DNA of 14,044 nt from Peptococcaceae bacterium (GTDB lineage Bacteria; Bacillota; Peptococcia; DRI-13; UBA5745). The DNA lies in contig JAISDM010000145.1 of the NCBI GenBank assembly GCA_031264885.1, forward strand, positions 1 through 14,044. The letters are read 5' to 3'. The notes below the pieces were generated by a model. It searched no databases and was not told the origin of the DNA. It worked only from the letters and a program-made list of their open reading frames with translations. Of the stretch, positions 6,758-13,506 are shown one piece after another (within the stretch, counting starts at the first letter, position 1; every line of letters begins with the position of its first letter). The translations under genes and the position numbers were made by a program.

Positions 6758-7518
6758 TGTACATCCAGCTCCTTCCATATGGTGTTGAAATACCCGCTGA
6801 ACTCCGGCGCTTTACGCCGGGCCATGGGGGCTCTCTCCCCCGATAAGGTCATGGTGAGAACGGTCTTGACATGGGCGGGCCTTTTGGACAAAACAGCGAC
6901 CCGGTCCGACATGGAGATGCCCTCGGAGATATCATGAGTGACCAGCAGGGTGGTTTTGTTCTCGTTGACAATGATCTTCCAGACCTCGTCAGCTATGCTC
7001 AACCGGGTTTGATAATCCAAGGCTGAGAAAGGTTCATCCAGGAGAAGAATCTCCGGATCCATCACCAGGGTTCGGATCAGCGCCGCTTTCTGCCGCATGC
7101 CCCCGGACAGCTGGTGGGGGAAATGATGAAGGAATTCCCCCAACCCGTATTTGACCAAAAGCTCTCTGCCCTTCACGCGATGATCCTCGGTGAGCTTCCC
7201 CCGGGCTTCAAACCCGATCAGGACGTTCTGCAATATGGTACGCCAGGGGAACAGCTGATCCCGCTGGGGCATGAATCCAATCTTTGAGTGCGTGCCGCTC
7301 ACCGGGATTCCATCCACCAGAACCTTGCCGGCGGTGGGGTTCAGCAAGCCCACAATCAGCGCCAGTATCGTCGATTTTCCGCAGCCGCTGGGCCCGATCA
7401 GGCTCAGAAACTCCCCTTTTTCGATGGTCAGGTTCAGATTCGCGACAGCGGCGGTTTCTCCTTCCGGGGTATGATAATTCATGGAAACTCCTTGGAGTTC
7501 CACCCTCGGAATTTCCAT
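6754..7518 (-). CDS. ABC importer ATPase (SsuB/TauB/ThiZ-like)
   Basis: A 254-residue ATPase with every motif in place: Walker A GPSGCGKST (42-50), Q-loop FMPQRDQLFPW, signature LSGGMRQK (137-144), Walker B ILLLDEP followed by FSALD, and switch histidine in VTHD (about 195). It should sit on the cytoplasmic side of the neighbouring permease as a dimer and power uptake. It starts at ATG 7518 behind AAGGAGGGAGT. The gap to the receptor gene is short (15 bp) and it overlaps the permease gene, so the three are one transcription unit. In contrast to the ATPases of the ECF cassette at 3070-5836, this one shows no damage. Confidence 0.92.
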   Translation of the reverse strand: MEIPRVELQGVSMNYHTPEGETAAVANLNLTIEKGEFLSLIGPSGCGKSTILALIVGLLNPTAGKVLVDGIPVSGTHSKIGFMPQRDQLFPWRTILQNVLIGFEARGKLTEDHRVKGRELLVKYGLGEFLHHFPHQLSGGMRQKAALIRTLVMDPEILLLDEPFSALDYQTRLSIADEVWKIIVNENKTTLLVTHDISEGISMSDRVAVLSKRPAHVKTVLTMTLSGERAPMARRKAPEFSGYFNTIWKELDVH

Positions 7519-7533
7519 CGGACTCCCTCCTTT

Positions 7534-8553
7534 TTATCGTTTGACGTTCGCAACCGTTTGATCCGCGTAGTCATTGGTCACCAGCATTTCGTAAGGCGCC
7601 CTTTGGTTCAATTGGCCCGCCAGTTCCATAATGTCCTGGAGACGGTTGAAAGACTCGCTGGTAAAATTCGGCGTCTTGGCCCATGAGTCCTGGTCGCGGT
7701 AACGCTTGACGGCTGAGATCAGCAGATCTTCCGACGTATCCGGGAAAGCGCTTTGAATGGCTCTCGCAATCTCTTCCGGCGTACTCTCCTGAACCCATAT
7801 CTGACCGCGGTAAACGGCATTGGTAAATTTCTGAACGATTTCGGGATGCTCTTCCATATAGCTTTTGCTGGCGCCGAAAGCCGTATAAGGAACCTGCCCG
7901 GCTTCCTTGCCCACGGAGGCCACCACGTAGCCCTTGCCTTCCTGCTCGATCTGAGAGGCCACGGGTTCAAACAAGGCTACATAATCCCCGGTTCCCCCCG
8001 TAAACGCGCCGGCCATCAAAGCAAATTGAATGTTGGTCAAAACCTCCGCGTCGGCGCCCGGAATGATGTTTTTGTTTTTGAGCACGTACTCCAGGGTCAT
8101 CTCAGGCATGCCGCCGATCCTGCCGCCGATGACGGTTTTGCCCCGCAGGTTTTCCCAGTCGAAGTCAGGTTCCGGAACCCTCCCTACCAAAAACGAGCCG
8201 TCTGTTTGAGTGAGCTGGGCAAAATTCACCACATAGTTATCCTTGCCTTCGTTGTAGACATACAAGGATGCTTCCGGCCCCATCAAGCCGATATCCGCGT
8301 GACCGGACAGAAGGGCCGTCATCACTTTGTCGGTGCCGTTGCCGTTGGACAGCTCGACCTGCAAACCCTCCGTCTCAAAAAAGCCCTGATCCAAAGCCGC
8401 GTAGAATGGCGTGTAAAAAATAGAATGGGTGACTTCATTTAATCTGACTTGAATCAGCGACGTTTTTTCGCATGCCGTGAATTGTGTGACAAAAACACCG
8501 GTCAGGAGCAATATCACCGACACGCATACAAAGGACCGACTCTTTTTTTTCAT
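7534..8553 (-). CDS. ABC importer receptor lipoprotein, NMT1/THI5-like (SsuA family)
   Basis: A 339-residue secreted receptor. A basic start (MKKKSRS) and hydrophobic stretch end in the lipobox FTAC with Cys28 the lipidated residue. The mature part has NMT1/SsuA-type features: FYTPFYAALDQGFFETEGLQ, then TALLSGHADIGLMGPE and LRGKTVIGGRIGGMPEMTL. Such receptors bind aliphatic sulfonates, taurine, thiamine pyrimidine precursors, riboflavin or related compounds. No TPP or FMN riboswitch pattern is seen in the 113 bases upstream, so a vitamin role has no regulatory support. AAGGAGG precedes the ATG. First gene of a three-gene importer operon; divergent from lgt, whose enzyme would attach the lipid to Cys28. 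Confidence 0.9.
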   Translation of the reverse strand: MKKKSRSFVCVSVILLLTGVFVTQFTACEKTSLIQVRLNEVTHSIFYTPFYAALDQGFFETEGLQVELSNGNGTDKVMTALLSGHADIGLMGPEASLYVYNEGKDNYVVNFAQLTQTDGSFLVGRVPEPDFDWENLRGKTVIGGRIGGMPEMTLEYVLKNKNIIPGADAEVLTNIQFALMAGAFTGGTGDYVALFEPVASQIEQEGKGYVVASVGKEAGQVPYTAFGASKSYMEEHPEIVQKFTNAVYRGQIWVQESTPEEIARAIQSAFPDTSEDLLISAVKRYRDQDSWAKTPNFTSESFNRLQDIMELAGQLNQRAPYEMLVTNDYADQTVANVKR

Positions 8554-8666
8554 ACTTTGGCCTCCTTAATCTCCACTTTTTAATCTATGGACTCTCACAT
8601 CAAACAGTCTATTCACGAATATAAAGATGGTGATTGAAAAATTTAAAAGATAGGGGATGATTATCT

Positions 8667-9443
8667 CTGACACCGAATCCGATTTTAATTTCAATAGGGC
8701 CTATATCCATTCGATGGTACGGCGTACTGATCGCGGGAGGCTTTTTGCTGGGAGCGTTTCTCGCTTTGAGGGAAGCGCGGCGGCAAGGCTGGAATCCGGA
8801 TCATTTTTTAAATGTGCTGCTGGTTGTCATGCCCTCCGCCTTGGTCGGCGCCAGACTGTACTATGTGCTCTTTAATTTGAGCTATTACCAGCGTCATCTC
8901 GCGGAAATTCCCGCCACCTGGCTGGGAGGGCTGGCGTTTCACGGAGGTTTGTTCGGGGCGCTGGCGGCCTCCTGGTTTATGCTGCGGCATTATCGGATGA
9001 ATTACGCCGTGGCCTTGGATATTGGGGCGCCTTCCATCGTTTTGGGTCAGGCCATCGGGCGATGGGGTAATTTCTTTAATCAGGAAGCGTACGGCTACGC
9101 GGTGGATAAAGCCGCGGTTCCCTGGGCTATGATGATCGACGGCGCCTGGCGGCATCCCGCTTTTTTATATGAATCCTTGTGGGATCTGGCCGTTTTTGCT
9201 TTTCTTCTGTATTTTCGCCGGCGCGAGTGGGCTTTGAAAGGGGACGTGTTTCTGGCCTATGGGGTGCTGTATTCCGCCGGCCGGTTCTGGATCGAGGGAC
9301 TTCGGACAGACAGCTTGATGTTCCTGGGGATGAGGACGGCCCAGATGGTCAGTTTGCTTATGATACTCGTTTGCGGCGGGATTTTTGTCTATAGGAGAAG
9401 GAGAGCGCAAAAAAAATCCACGGATGAATCCATGGATGAATGA
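8667..9443 (+). CDS. lgt: Prolipoprotein diacylglyceryl transferase, probable CTG start
   Basis: Transfers diacylglycerol from phosphatidylglycerol to the lipobox cysteine of prolipoproteins in the membrane. From CTG 8667 the 258-residue reading has the family features in order: PILISIGPISIRWYG (5-19), HGG in LAFHGGLFGA (92-94), the signature GRWGNFFNQEAYG (from 131), PAFLYES, and YSAGRFWIEGLRTDS (to about 216). Conserved coding sequence extends well upstream of the first TTG (8745), back to Thr-Pro-Asn-Pro. That frame is closed by TGA at 8658-8660 and contains no ATG, GTG or TTG before the conserved part, so CTG 8667, ten bases after AGGGG, is the best start. Alternatively ATG 8657 was the start and one extra base near 8665 broke the frame. 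The C-terminal tail ends in a 12-bp tandem repeat (9417-9440). Confidence 0.9.
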   Translation: MTPNPILISIGPISIRWYGVLIAGGFLLGAFLALREARRQGWNPDHFLNVLLVVMPSALVGARLYYVLFNLSYYQRHLAEIPATWLGGLAFHGGLFGALAASWFMLRHYRMNYAVALDIGAPSIVLGQAIGRWGNFFNQEAYGYAVDKAAVPWAMMIDGAWRHPAFLYESLWDLAVFAFLLYFRRREWALKGDVFLAYGVLYSAGRFWIEGLRTDSLMFLGMRTAQMVSLLMILVCGGIFVYRRRRAQKKSTDESMDE

Positions 9444-9518
9444 CGCCGGATTTCCCGCATATATATATTTGCATGAATGAATTTCGGTTCCAGGGAACAA
9501 TGGGAGGGAGATGCAAAT

Positions 9519-10151
9519 ATGAAAGCGAAAACCGGTATGTTGGCGATGGTTGTTTTAGCCGCCGGACTGCAATGGGCGGCGGGATGCGGCGTGGGAGACA
9601 AGCTGGAGGCGCTCAGGGGTGAATTTAACGAAACGTCGGAACTGCCGTCCGTAGGCGTGCAGCTGGAAACGCCGGAGGTATCGGCGGAGGATTTGGTCCA
9701 AAGCGCCGGCGCGCTGGCGGATCCCAGTCAAAGCAAAACGGTGCTGCTGTACTTTACGGATCAATCCGGCGCGAATCTTGTGGCGGAAGAACGCATGATC
9801 CCGAAGGTGGAAGGCATCGGACGCGCGGTGATGCAGGAACTCTTAAAAGGACCCGTGCAGCCGGAACTGGCGGAAGCGCTGCCTCAGGCCACTCAATTGC
9901 TGGACATCAACATCAAAGAGGACGGACTGGCGATTGTGGATTTCAGCAAAGAACTGGCGGAAGGCTTGGCGGATTCCTCTTCGGCGGAACGAATGGCGGT
10001 TTATTCCATCGTCAATACTTTGAGCCAGTTCCCGTCGGTGGAACGGGTGCAGATCCGCGTGGAAGGCAAGAACGTGAACACCCTTAAAGGCGCGGTTCGC
10101 CTGGATCAGGAATTGACCGAGGATGTGACGCTGATTAAAGAAACGGATTGA
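9519..10151 (+). CDS. GerMN-domain lipoprotein
   Basis: A 210-residue lipoprotein. The start at ATG 9519 follows GGGAGGGAG by about eight bases; a longer reading from 9477 is rejected since it lacks a site and spoils the signal peptide. The signal sequence ends in WAAGC with Cys23 as lipid site. From about residue 70 there is a single GerMN domain: SKTVLLYFTDQSGANLVAEE, then GIGRAVMQELLKGP, LLDINIKEDGLAIVDFSKEL, AERMAVYSIVNTLSQFP and VERVQIRVEGKNVNTL. GerMN domains occur in GerM, needed for spore development in Bacillus, and in LpqB-like proteins. The exact role here is unknown. It follows lgt by 75 bp, and meets comEA tail to tail with one base between stops. A GTTCC/GGAAC dyad (9487-9498) lies just upstream. 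Confidence 0.88.
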   Translation: MKAKTGMLAMVVLAAGLQWAAGCGVGDKLEALRGEFNETSELPSVGVQLETPEVSAEDLVQSAGALADPSQSKTVLLYFTDQSGANLVAEERMIPKVEGIGRAVMQELLKGPVQPELAEALPQATQLLDINIKEDGLAIVDFSKELAEGLADSSSAERMAVYSIVNTLSQFPSVERVQIRVEGKNVNTLKGAVRLDQELTEDVTLIKETD

Positions 10152-10159
10152 TTCAATCC
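10145..10159. repeat. Palindrome spanning two convergent stop codons
   Basis: GGATTGA-T-TCAATCC is a perfect 7-bp dyad around one central base. It contains the TGA of the GerMN gene (10149-10151) and the TGA of comEA (10153-10155 on the minus strand). No T-run follows on either side, so it is at most a weak terminator. Transcripts from the two sides are expected to overlap. Confidence 0.6.
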
Positions 10160-10842
10160 ACCGTAATATACGGCCTCAGTTTTTCTAATGTGGCCGGGCC
10201 GATCCCACTGACTTTGGTTAAATCCTCTATCTTGGAAAAAAAACCCTTGCTCTCGCGGTACGCGATGATTCGGGCAGAGTAAGCGGGGCCGACGCCCGGC
10301 AGCGTTTCCAATTCCTTTTGGGTCGCCTGGTTAATATTGACCAGGCTTTTTCCCTGCCCCGCGCCTGTGCCGGACGATCCGGACGAACCGGACGCGCCGG
10401 ACGATCCGGACGAATTCGTGACGACCTGTACCTTCTCCCCTTCCTTGGGGATGCGGATCTGACTCGCGTCTTCCAAAAAATCCGCCAGGTTAATCTGACT
10501 TAGATCCGCTTCCTCCGACGGCTTCGCAAGCTCCACCAGATCCCTCACGCGGGCGCCTTGCTCCAAGGTATAGACGCCAGGTTCCTGGACCGCCCCCACC
10601 ACATGCACCATGATGGTGGGCGCCGCTTCCGTGACCGCCGCCGCCTCGGCCTCCGGCGCCGCCGGAGCGCCGGACGGCGGATCCGTCTCAGAGGAGGGAG
10701 CGGACGCGTCCGTTCCCGGCACAAAGGCCGTTTCTATTCCGGGCAGCCGGTCCTGTCCGTAACGGATCCCGGCCCAGAACAACAGCAGCGCAACGACAAT
10801 TCCGCCAATCAAAAACAGGCGTTTGTAGGGTTTCCAGTCCAA
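10153..10842 (-). CDS. comEA: ComEA-type competence DNA-binding protein
   Basis: A 229-residue membrane-anchored DNA receptor for transformation. After a short cytoplasmic start (MDWKPYKR) comes one span (LFLIGGIVVALLLFWAGI), an Ala/Pro/Ser-rich stretch, an SLBB domain (IMVHVVGAVQEPGVYTL to ASQIRIPKEGE), a Gly/Ser linker and two helix-hairpin-helix motifs: ELETLPGVGPAYSARIIAYR and IEDLTKVSGIGPATLEKLRP. TTG 10842 is taken as start: AAGGGGG lies eight bases before it. ATG 10866 would sit only about five bases from the predicted transcript start with no ribosome site. ComEA usually works with ComEC, which is not in the window, so competence is possible but not shown. The gene has its own consensus promoter. 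Confidence 0.9.
   Translation of the reverse strand: MDWKPYKRLFLIGGIVVALLLFWAGIRYGQDRLPGIETAFVPGTDASAPSSETDPPSGAPAAPEAEAAAVTEAAPTIMVHVVGAVQEPGVYTLEQGARVRDLVELAKPSEEADLSQINLADFLEDASQIRIPKEGEKVQVVTNSSGSSGASGSSGSSGTGAGQGKSLVNINQATQKELETLPGVGPAYSARIIAYRESKGFFSKIEDLTKVSGIGPATLEKLRPYITVD
10371..10415 (-). repeat. Five 9-bp repeats encoding the ComEA Gly/Ser linker
   Basis: On the plus strand CGGACG is repeated every nine bases five times (CGGACGATC, CGGACGAAC, CGGACGCGC, CGGACGATC, CGGACGAAT). The units encode Ser/Ala-Ser-Gly steps of the linker between the SLBB and HhH parts. Copy number can change without a frameshift. Confidence 0.85.
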
Positions 10843-10867
10843 GCGCGTTTCCCCCTTGAATTTCATA

Positions 10868-10908
10868 TATTGACATTATTATACATAATAAGGTTATTTA
10901 TGTCAATA
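10868..10908 (-). promoter_or_regulatory. Consensus sigma-A promoter inside a nested inverted repeat
   Basis: On the minus strand a perfect -35 TTGACA (10901-10906), 17-base spacer and perfect -10 TATAAT (10878-10883) point at comEA, with transcription expected near 10871. The promoter lies in an outer dyad, TATTGACAT (10868-10876 on plus) with ATGTCAATA (10900-10908), nine-base perfect arms. An inner dyad, TTATTAT-GT-ATAATAA, covers the -10 and its upstream side. The symmetry suggests a repressor operator; the repressor is not identified. It lies between the MATE stop and comEA. Confidence 0.85.
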
Positions 10909-10922
10909 CTTTATTTTATTTG

Positions 10923-12326
10923 TCAGGTGGGAAACTGATTGGCTTGCGCGGCGGAATTCAATCCGCTTGACTCAAGCCTTTTTAAATCGCGCTTGATCAT
11001 AAAGGCAATCGGCAGAATCAGGAAAATGTTGAGCCCGTCCGCCACGCCCTGCGCCACGGCGATGCCCCACATCCCGAACAAATAGATCAAAAGAGGCAAA
11101 ATTGGGAAAAGACAGATGCCTTGCCGGGACAGCCCCAACGTAATCGCGCCCTTCGCCCGGCCCATGCCCGCGCAGGACATGCTGACGACGATGCCCCAGG
11201 CGTGCAGCGGCATGAAGAGACACTGAACGCGCAGCGAAAACAAGCCGACCGCCACCATATTCAGGTCTGTTTCCGTGAACAAAAACAACACCGGCCTGGC
11301 GAAAATAATCAGAAGCAGGCTGGGAACGGAGATCCCGATGGCCGCCGCCAAAACGGCAAAACGGTACGCCTGCAGAATGCGGTCGTAACGCTTCGCTCCC
11401 CAAGAATAACCGACGACGGGCTGAAGCCCTTGTCCAAAGCCCAGACACGCGGCGGTGAGGAAAAAGGTAATGCGGTTGGATACGGAGATGGCCGCAAGGA
11501 CAGATTCTCCGTACCGGACAGCCAAATTGTTGAGCAAAATCGCCGCCATGGTGGCAAACCCCGTGCGAAACAGACTGGTGCTTCCCATCTTGATCACTTC
11601 CAGCGCGTCCCCGCGGGTGTAACGGATGAAGCGCGGGCTGATCCGCAGCAGTGTCCTGCGGCGCAGATAGGGCGAGATCAGCACGCTGAAAGACACCAGC
11701 TTCGATAAAGCGGTGGCCGCCGACGCGCCGGCCACGCCCCATCCGAATACAAAGATGAAGATCGGATCCAGCACAATGTTTAATACCGCGCCGGACACCA
11801 TGCCGATCATGGAATATATGGCGCTGCCCTCGGCCCGCAGGCACTGATTCAGCACATAACTCCCGGCCATAAACGGCGCGGCCAAAAGGACATACCGCGC
11901 GTATTGGCGGGAATAAGGGAGAATGGCGTCGCTGGCCCCCAGCAGGCGCAGAAGAGGCGTCTGAAACACGCTGCCGAATATCAGCGCCATCAAACCCATA
12001 AAGAAGGCGGAAAAAAAACAGGTGGACAGCACCCGTATCGCGTGATCGTCCTCTTTCGCGCCGAGAAGGCGGGAGGCATAACTGCCCGAGCCCATCGCCA
12101 GAAAAGAGCCGGTCATCATGATGATGTTGTCAATCGAGGCGTTGATGCCCACCGCGCCGGTAGCCAGCGTGCCGAGACTGCTGACATACCAGGTGTCCGC
12201 CAAGTTGTAAAGGGACGATACCATCATGCTCGCGATGGTTGGCAGCGCCATCCGGGGAATGAGCCGGTGTACCGGCGTATTGAGCATAAAGGCGCGTTTT
12301 TCTTCCGGGACGCTGTACGCTGGCAA
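10923..12326 (-). CDS. MATE-family multidrug/organic-cation antiporter
   Basis: A 467-residue membrane protein, the normal length of the family, with about twelve spans in two related halves. The first half starts TPVHRLIPRMALPTIASMMV and has SLYNLADTWYVSSLGTLATG. The second has LEVIKMGSTSLFRTGFATMA, then YSWGAKRYDRILQAYRFAVL and VSMSCAGMGRAKGAI. These fit the MatE domain (DinF/NorM-like exporters that use Na+ or H+ gradients). Start is TTG 12326, seven bases after AGAGGGGGG; an ATG at 12345 is out of frame. Substrate unknown. No lesion seen. comEA downstream has its own promoter and so may be uncoupled from it. Confidence 0.9.
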   Translation of the reverse strand: MPAYSVPEEKRAFMLNTPVHRLIPRMALPTIASMMVSSLYNLADTWYVSSLGTLATGAVGINASIDNIIMMTGSFLAMGSGSYASRLLGAKEDDHAIRVLSTCFFSAFFMGLMALIFGSVFQTPLLRLLGASDAILPYSRQYARYVLLAAPFMAGSYVLNQCLRAEGSAIYSMIGMVSGAVLNIVLDPIFIFVFGWGVAGASAATALSKLVSFSVLISPYLRRRTLLRISPRFIRYTRGDALEVIKMGSTSLFRTGFATMAAILLNNLAVRYGESVLAAISVSNRITFFLTAACLGFGQGLQPVVGYSWGAKRYDRILQAYRFAVLAAAIGISVPSLLLIIFARPVLFLFTETDLNMVAVGLFSLRVQCLFMPLHAWGIVVSMSCAGMGRAKGAITLGLSRQGICLFPILPLLIYLFGMWGIAVAQGVADGLNIFLILPIAFMIKRDLKRLESSGLNSAAQANQFPT

Positions 12327-12557
12327 AAGCAGTCCCCCCTCTCATGTTGTCATCGAATACTTCCATATCACAGTTTAGATCGGCATCCGGTGGAGGGGGA
12401 GGATGACGACCGATTAGGGCGCTCATCCGGCCAAGCCCGACCGCAATCAACGCGTCCGAAAACGCCGGCGTCAGCCTGGAACACATAAGTGATGTTATCT
12501 CTGATTCCAAAAGCGCGATCCATCATCAAGCTATAATGGGTACCCTCTTTGTCGTTT
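12327..12557 (-). other. Gap with possible coding remnant upstream of the MATE gene
   Basis: About 230 bp between the putative toxin stop and the MATE start. On the minus strand two frames look partly protein-like. One runs from the toxin region through THYSLMMDRAFGIRDNITYV. The other runs SRLTPAFSDALIAVGLGRMS to DADLNCDMEVFDD and then into the MATE gene out of frame. Neither has its own ribosome site with a good start and stop, and neither is recognised. A frameshifted relic or upstream leader is possible. The MATE promoter is presumably here but no convincing hexamers were seen. Confidence 0.25.
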
Positions 12558-12995
12558 TTAGCCGTGATCGTAAGTTGAATGATCAAAATCAAACAAAACA
12601 ATATGGAACAAACCCAGTGCATTTGGTTGCTTAAAACAAATAATTCGGTAGTCTTGATTACCGCCAAACCTGAGAACGTGCAGTTTTGCGTCATCTGGAA
12701 GCGCAAGTCCTTCGACAAATATCTTATTGCGGAACCGGTTATGAGGAATGGTTTCAAATCCGCGCTTTTTATCCCATAATAGCAACTCTGATATTTTATG
12801 TCTCGAAGATTCAATGAGTTTGGAGAGAAAAGAGTAAGACGCTTCCTTTGCTTCGCGCGTATCATTGAAGTATTCAAAAGTATAGCTTTTGTTGGCAGTC
12901 ATATGCCGAAAAGAAAACGACGGGTATTCCGCGCCGACGTAAGGCGCTGGTAATTTAGAAGGACGAGGGCCACGATCCTTAATTTTGGGCGTCAT
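12558..12995 (-). CDS. Unrecognised 145-residue partner of a Panacea antitoxin (putative toxin)
   Basis: The protein is not recognised. It starts at ATG 12995, overlapping the Panacea gene stop by four bases (ATGA). The first 25 residues are rich in Pro, Lys and Arg (TPKIKDRGPRPSKLPAPY). The middle is helical and charged (EAKEASYSFLSKLIESSRHK). The last third reads as alternating strands: AKLHVLRFGGNQDYRIICF, then GLFHIVLFDFDHSTYDHG. No signal peptide or membrane span. The strand-rich end with Arg, Tyr and His slightly recalls RelE/ParE-fold toxins, but that is a weak impression. In PanA-PanT modules (Panacea antitoxins with many unrelated toxins) the second gene is the toxin, so toxin is the best guess from position. 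Base composition is lower in GC than the tract to the right. Confidence 0.6.
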   Translation of the reverse strand: MTPKIKDRGPRPSKLPAPYVGAEYPSFSFRHMTANKSYTFEYFNDTREAKEASYSFLSKLIESSRHKISELLLWDKKRGFETIPHNRFRNKIFVEGLALPDDAKLHVLRFGGNQDYRIICFKQPNALGLFHIVLFDFDHSTYDHG

Positions 12996-13441
12996 ACGTC
13001 AATAATCTCTCGTTTGAAGTAATCTTTTATCAGGTCTTCGCTTATTGCGGTACTGAGTTGCGTGTTTTTCCATGGGGCTTCTTGGTGTGTCATTTCCCGG
13101 AGCTTCCAGGCAGAGTATTGAGAAAAATACTGATACACAGCCTCAAGCATCTCTTTGTCCTCGGGGGCGATCATTGAATCATCAAAGGGTTCGTCAAACG
13201 GAATCGGATTTGAGCCATATTGTTTGTAGGCGTGATAAGCGCGTTCGACAACAGGTCCATGCGTCCAAGCAAGCAGATTATCCGCAAACAGCGGAGTTCC
13301 TTTTTCCGCGAGTGAAATACCTTGCGCATAATAAAGCAGCTTTTGAAGTTTCAGATTTGAGATACCGTCACTATCTTCAAGTTCGCTGGTCATTCGGTCT
13401 CGGTTCAAAAACCAATTTGCAATATCCAACACATTATACAC
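12992..13441 (-). CDS. Panacea (DUF4065/SocA-like) domain antitoxin
   Basis: A 149-residue soluble protein with the Panacea domain: VLDIANWFLNR, then NLKLQKLLYYAQGISLAEKG, FADNLLAWTHGPVVERAYHA and YKQYGSNPI, followed by acidic PFDDSMIAPEDKEMLEAVYQ and a C-terminal WKLREMTHQEAPWKN segment. These match family hallmarks (LKLQKLLYYAQ; AWxHGPVV; YKxYG). Panacea proteins neutralise diverse toxins and are also known as phage-associated GepA and proteolytic adaptor SocA. GTG 13441 is the start: GAGAGGG lies six bases before it. A much longer open frame upstream is low-complexity GC-rich sequence and rejected. The antitoxin is first in the operon and overlaps its partner by four bases. Confidence 0.88.
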   Translation of the reverse strand: MYNVLDIANWFLNRDRMTSELEDSDGISNLKLQKLLYYAQGISLAEKGTPLFADNLLAWTHGPVVERAYHAYKQYGSNPIPFDEPFDDSMIAPEDKEMLEAVYQYFSQYSAWKLREMTHQEAPWKNTQLSTAISEDLIKDYFKREIIDV

Positions 13442-13477
13442 GCCAATCCCTCTCTTTTGTTGGTGCTTACTTTTACC

Positions 13478-13506
13478 AATATACCACAGCCCCACGTAAA
13501 TTTCCA
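13478..13506 (-). promoter_or_regulatory. Candidate promoter of the Panacea module
   Basis: On the minus strand TGGAAA (13501-13506, four of six to consensus), 17 bases, then TATATT (13478-13483). It lies 36 bases before the GTG start, with AT-rich DNA around it that contrasts with the C-rich tract upstream. Confidence 0.5.

Noticed and set aside
5930..8553. Naming the importer ssuABC, tauABC or thiXYZ
   Set aside because: The families share the same motifs, and no desulfonation or vitamin gene lies nearby, so a specific symbol would be a guess.
8554..8666. A TPP or FMN riboswitch upstream of the NMT1-type importer
   Set aside because: The spacer is short and AT-rich with no conserved riboswitch core motifs, so it cannot support thiamine or riboflavin transport.
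10868..10908. The 41-bp inverted repeat as a tiny mobile element or as the MATE terminator
   Set aside because: It is too short for a mobile element, has no target duplication, and its AT-rich stem has no T-run; an exact promoter within it explains it better.
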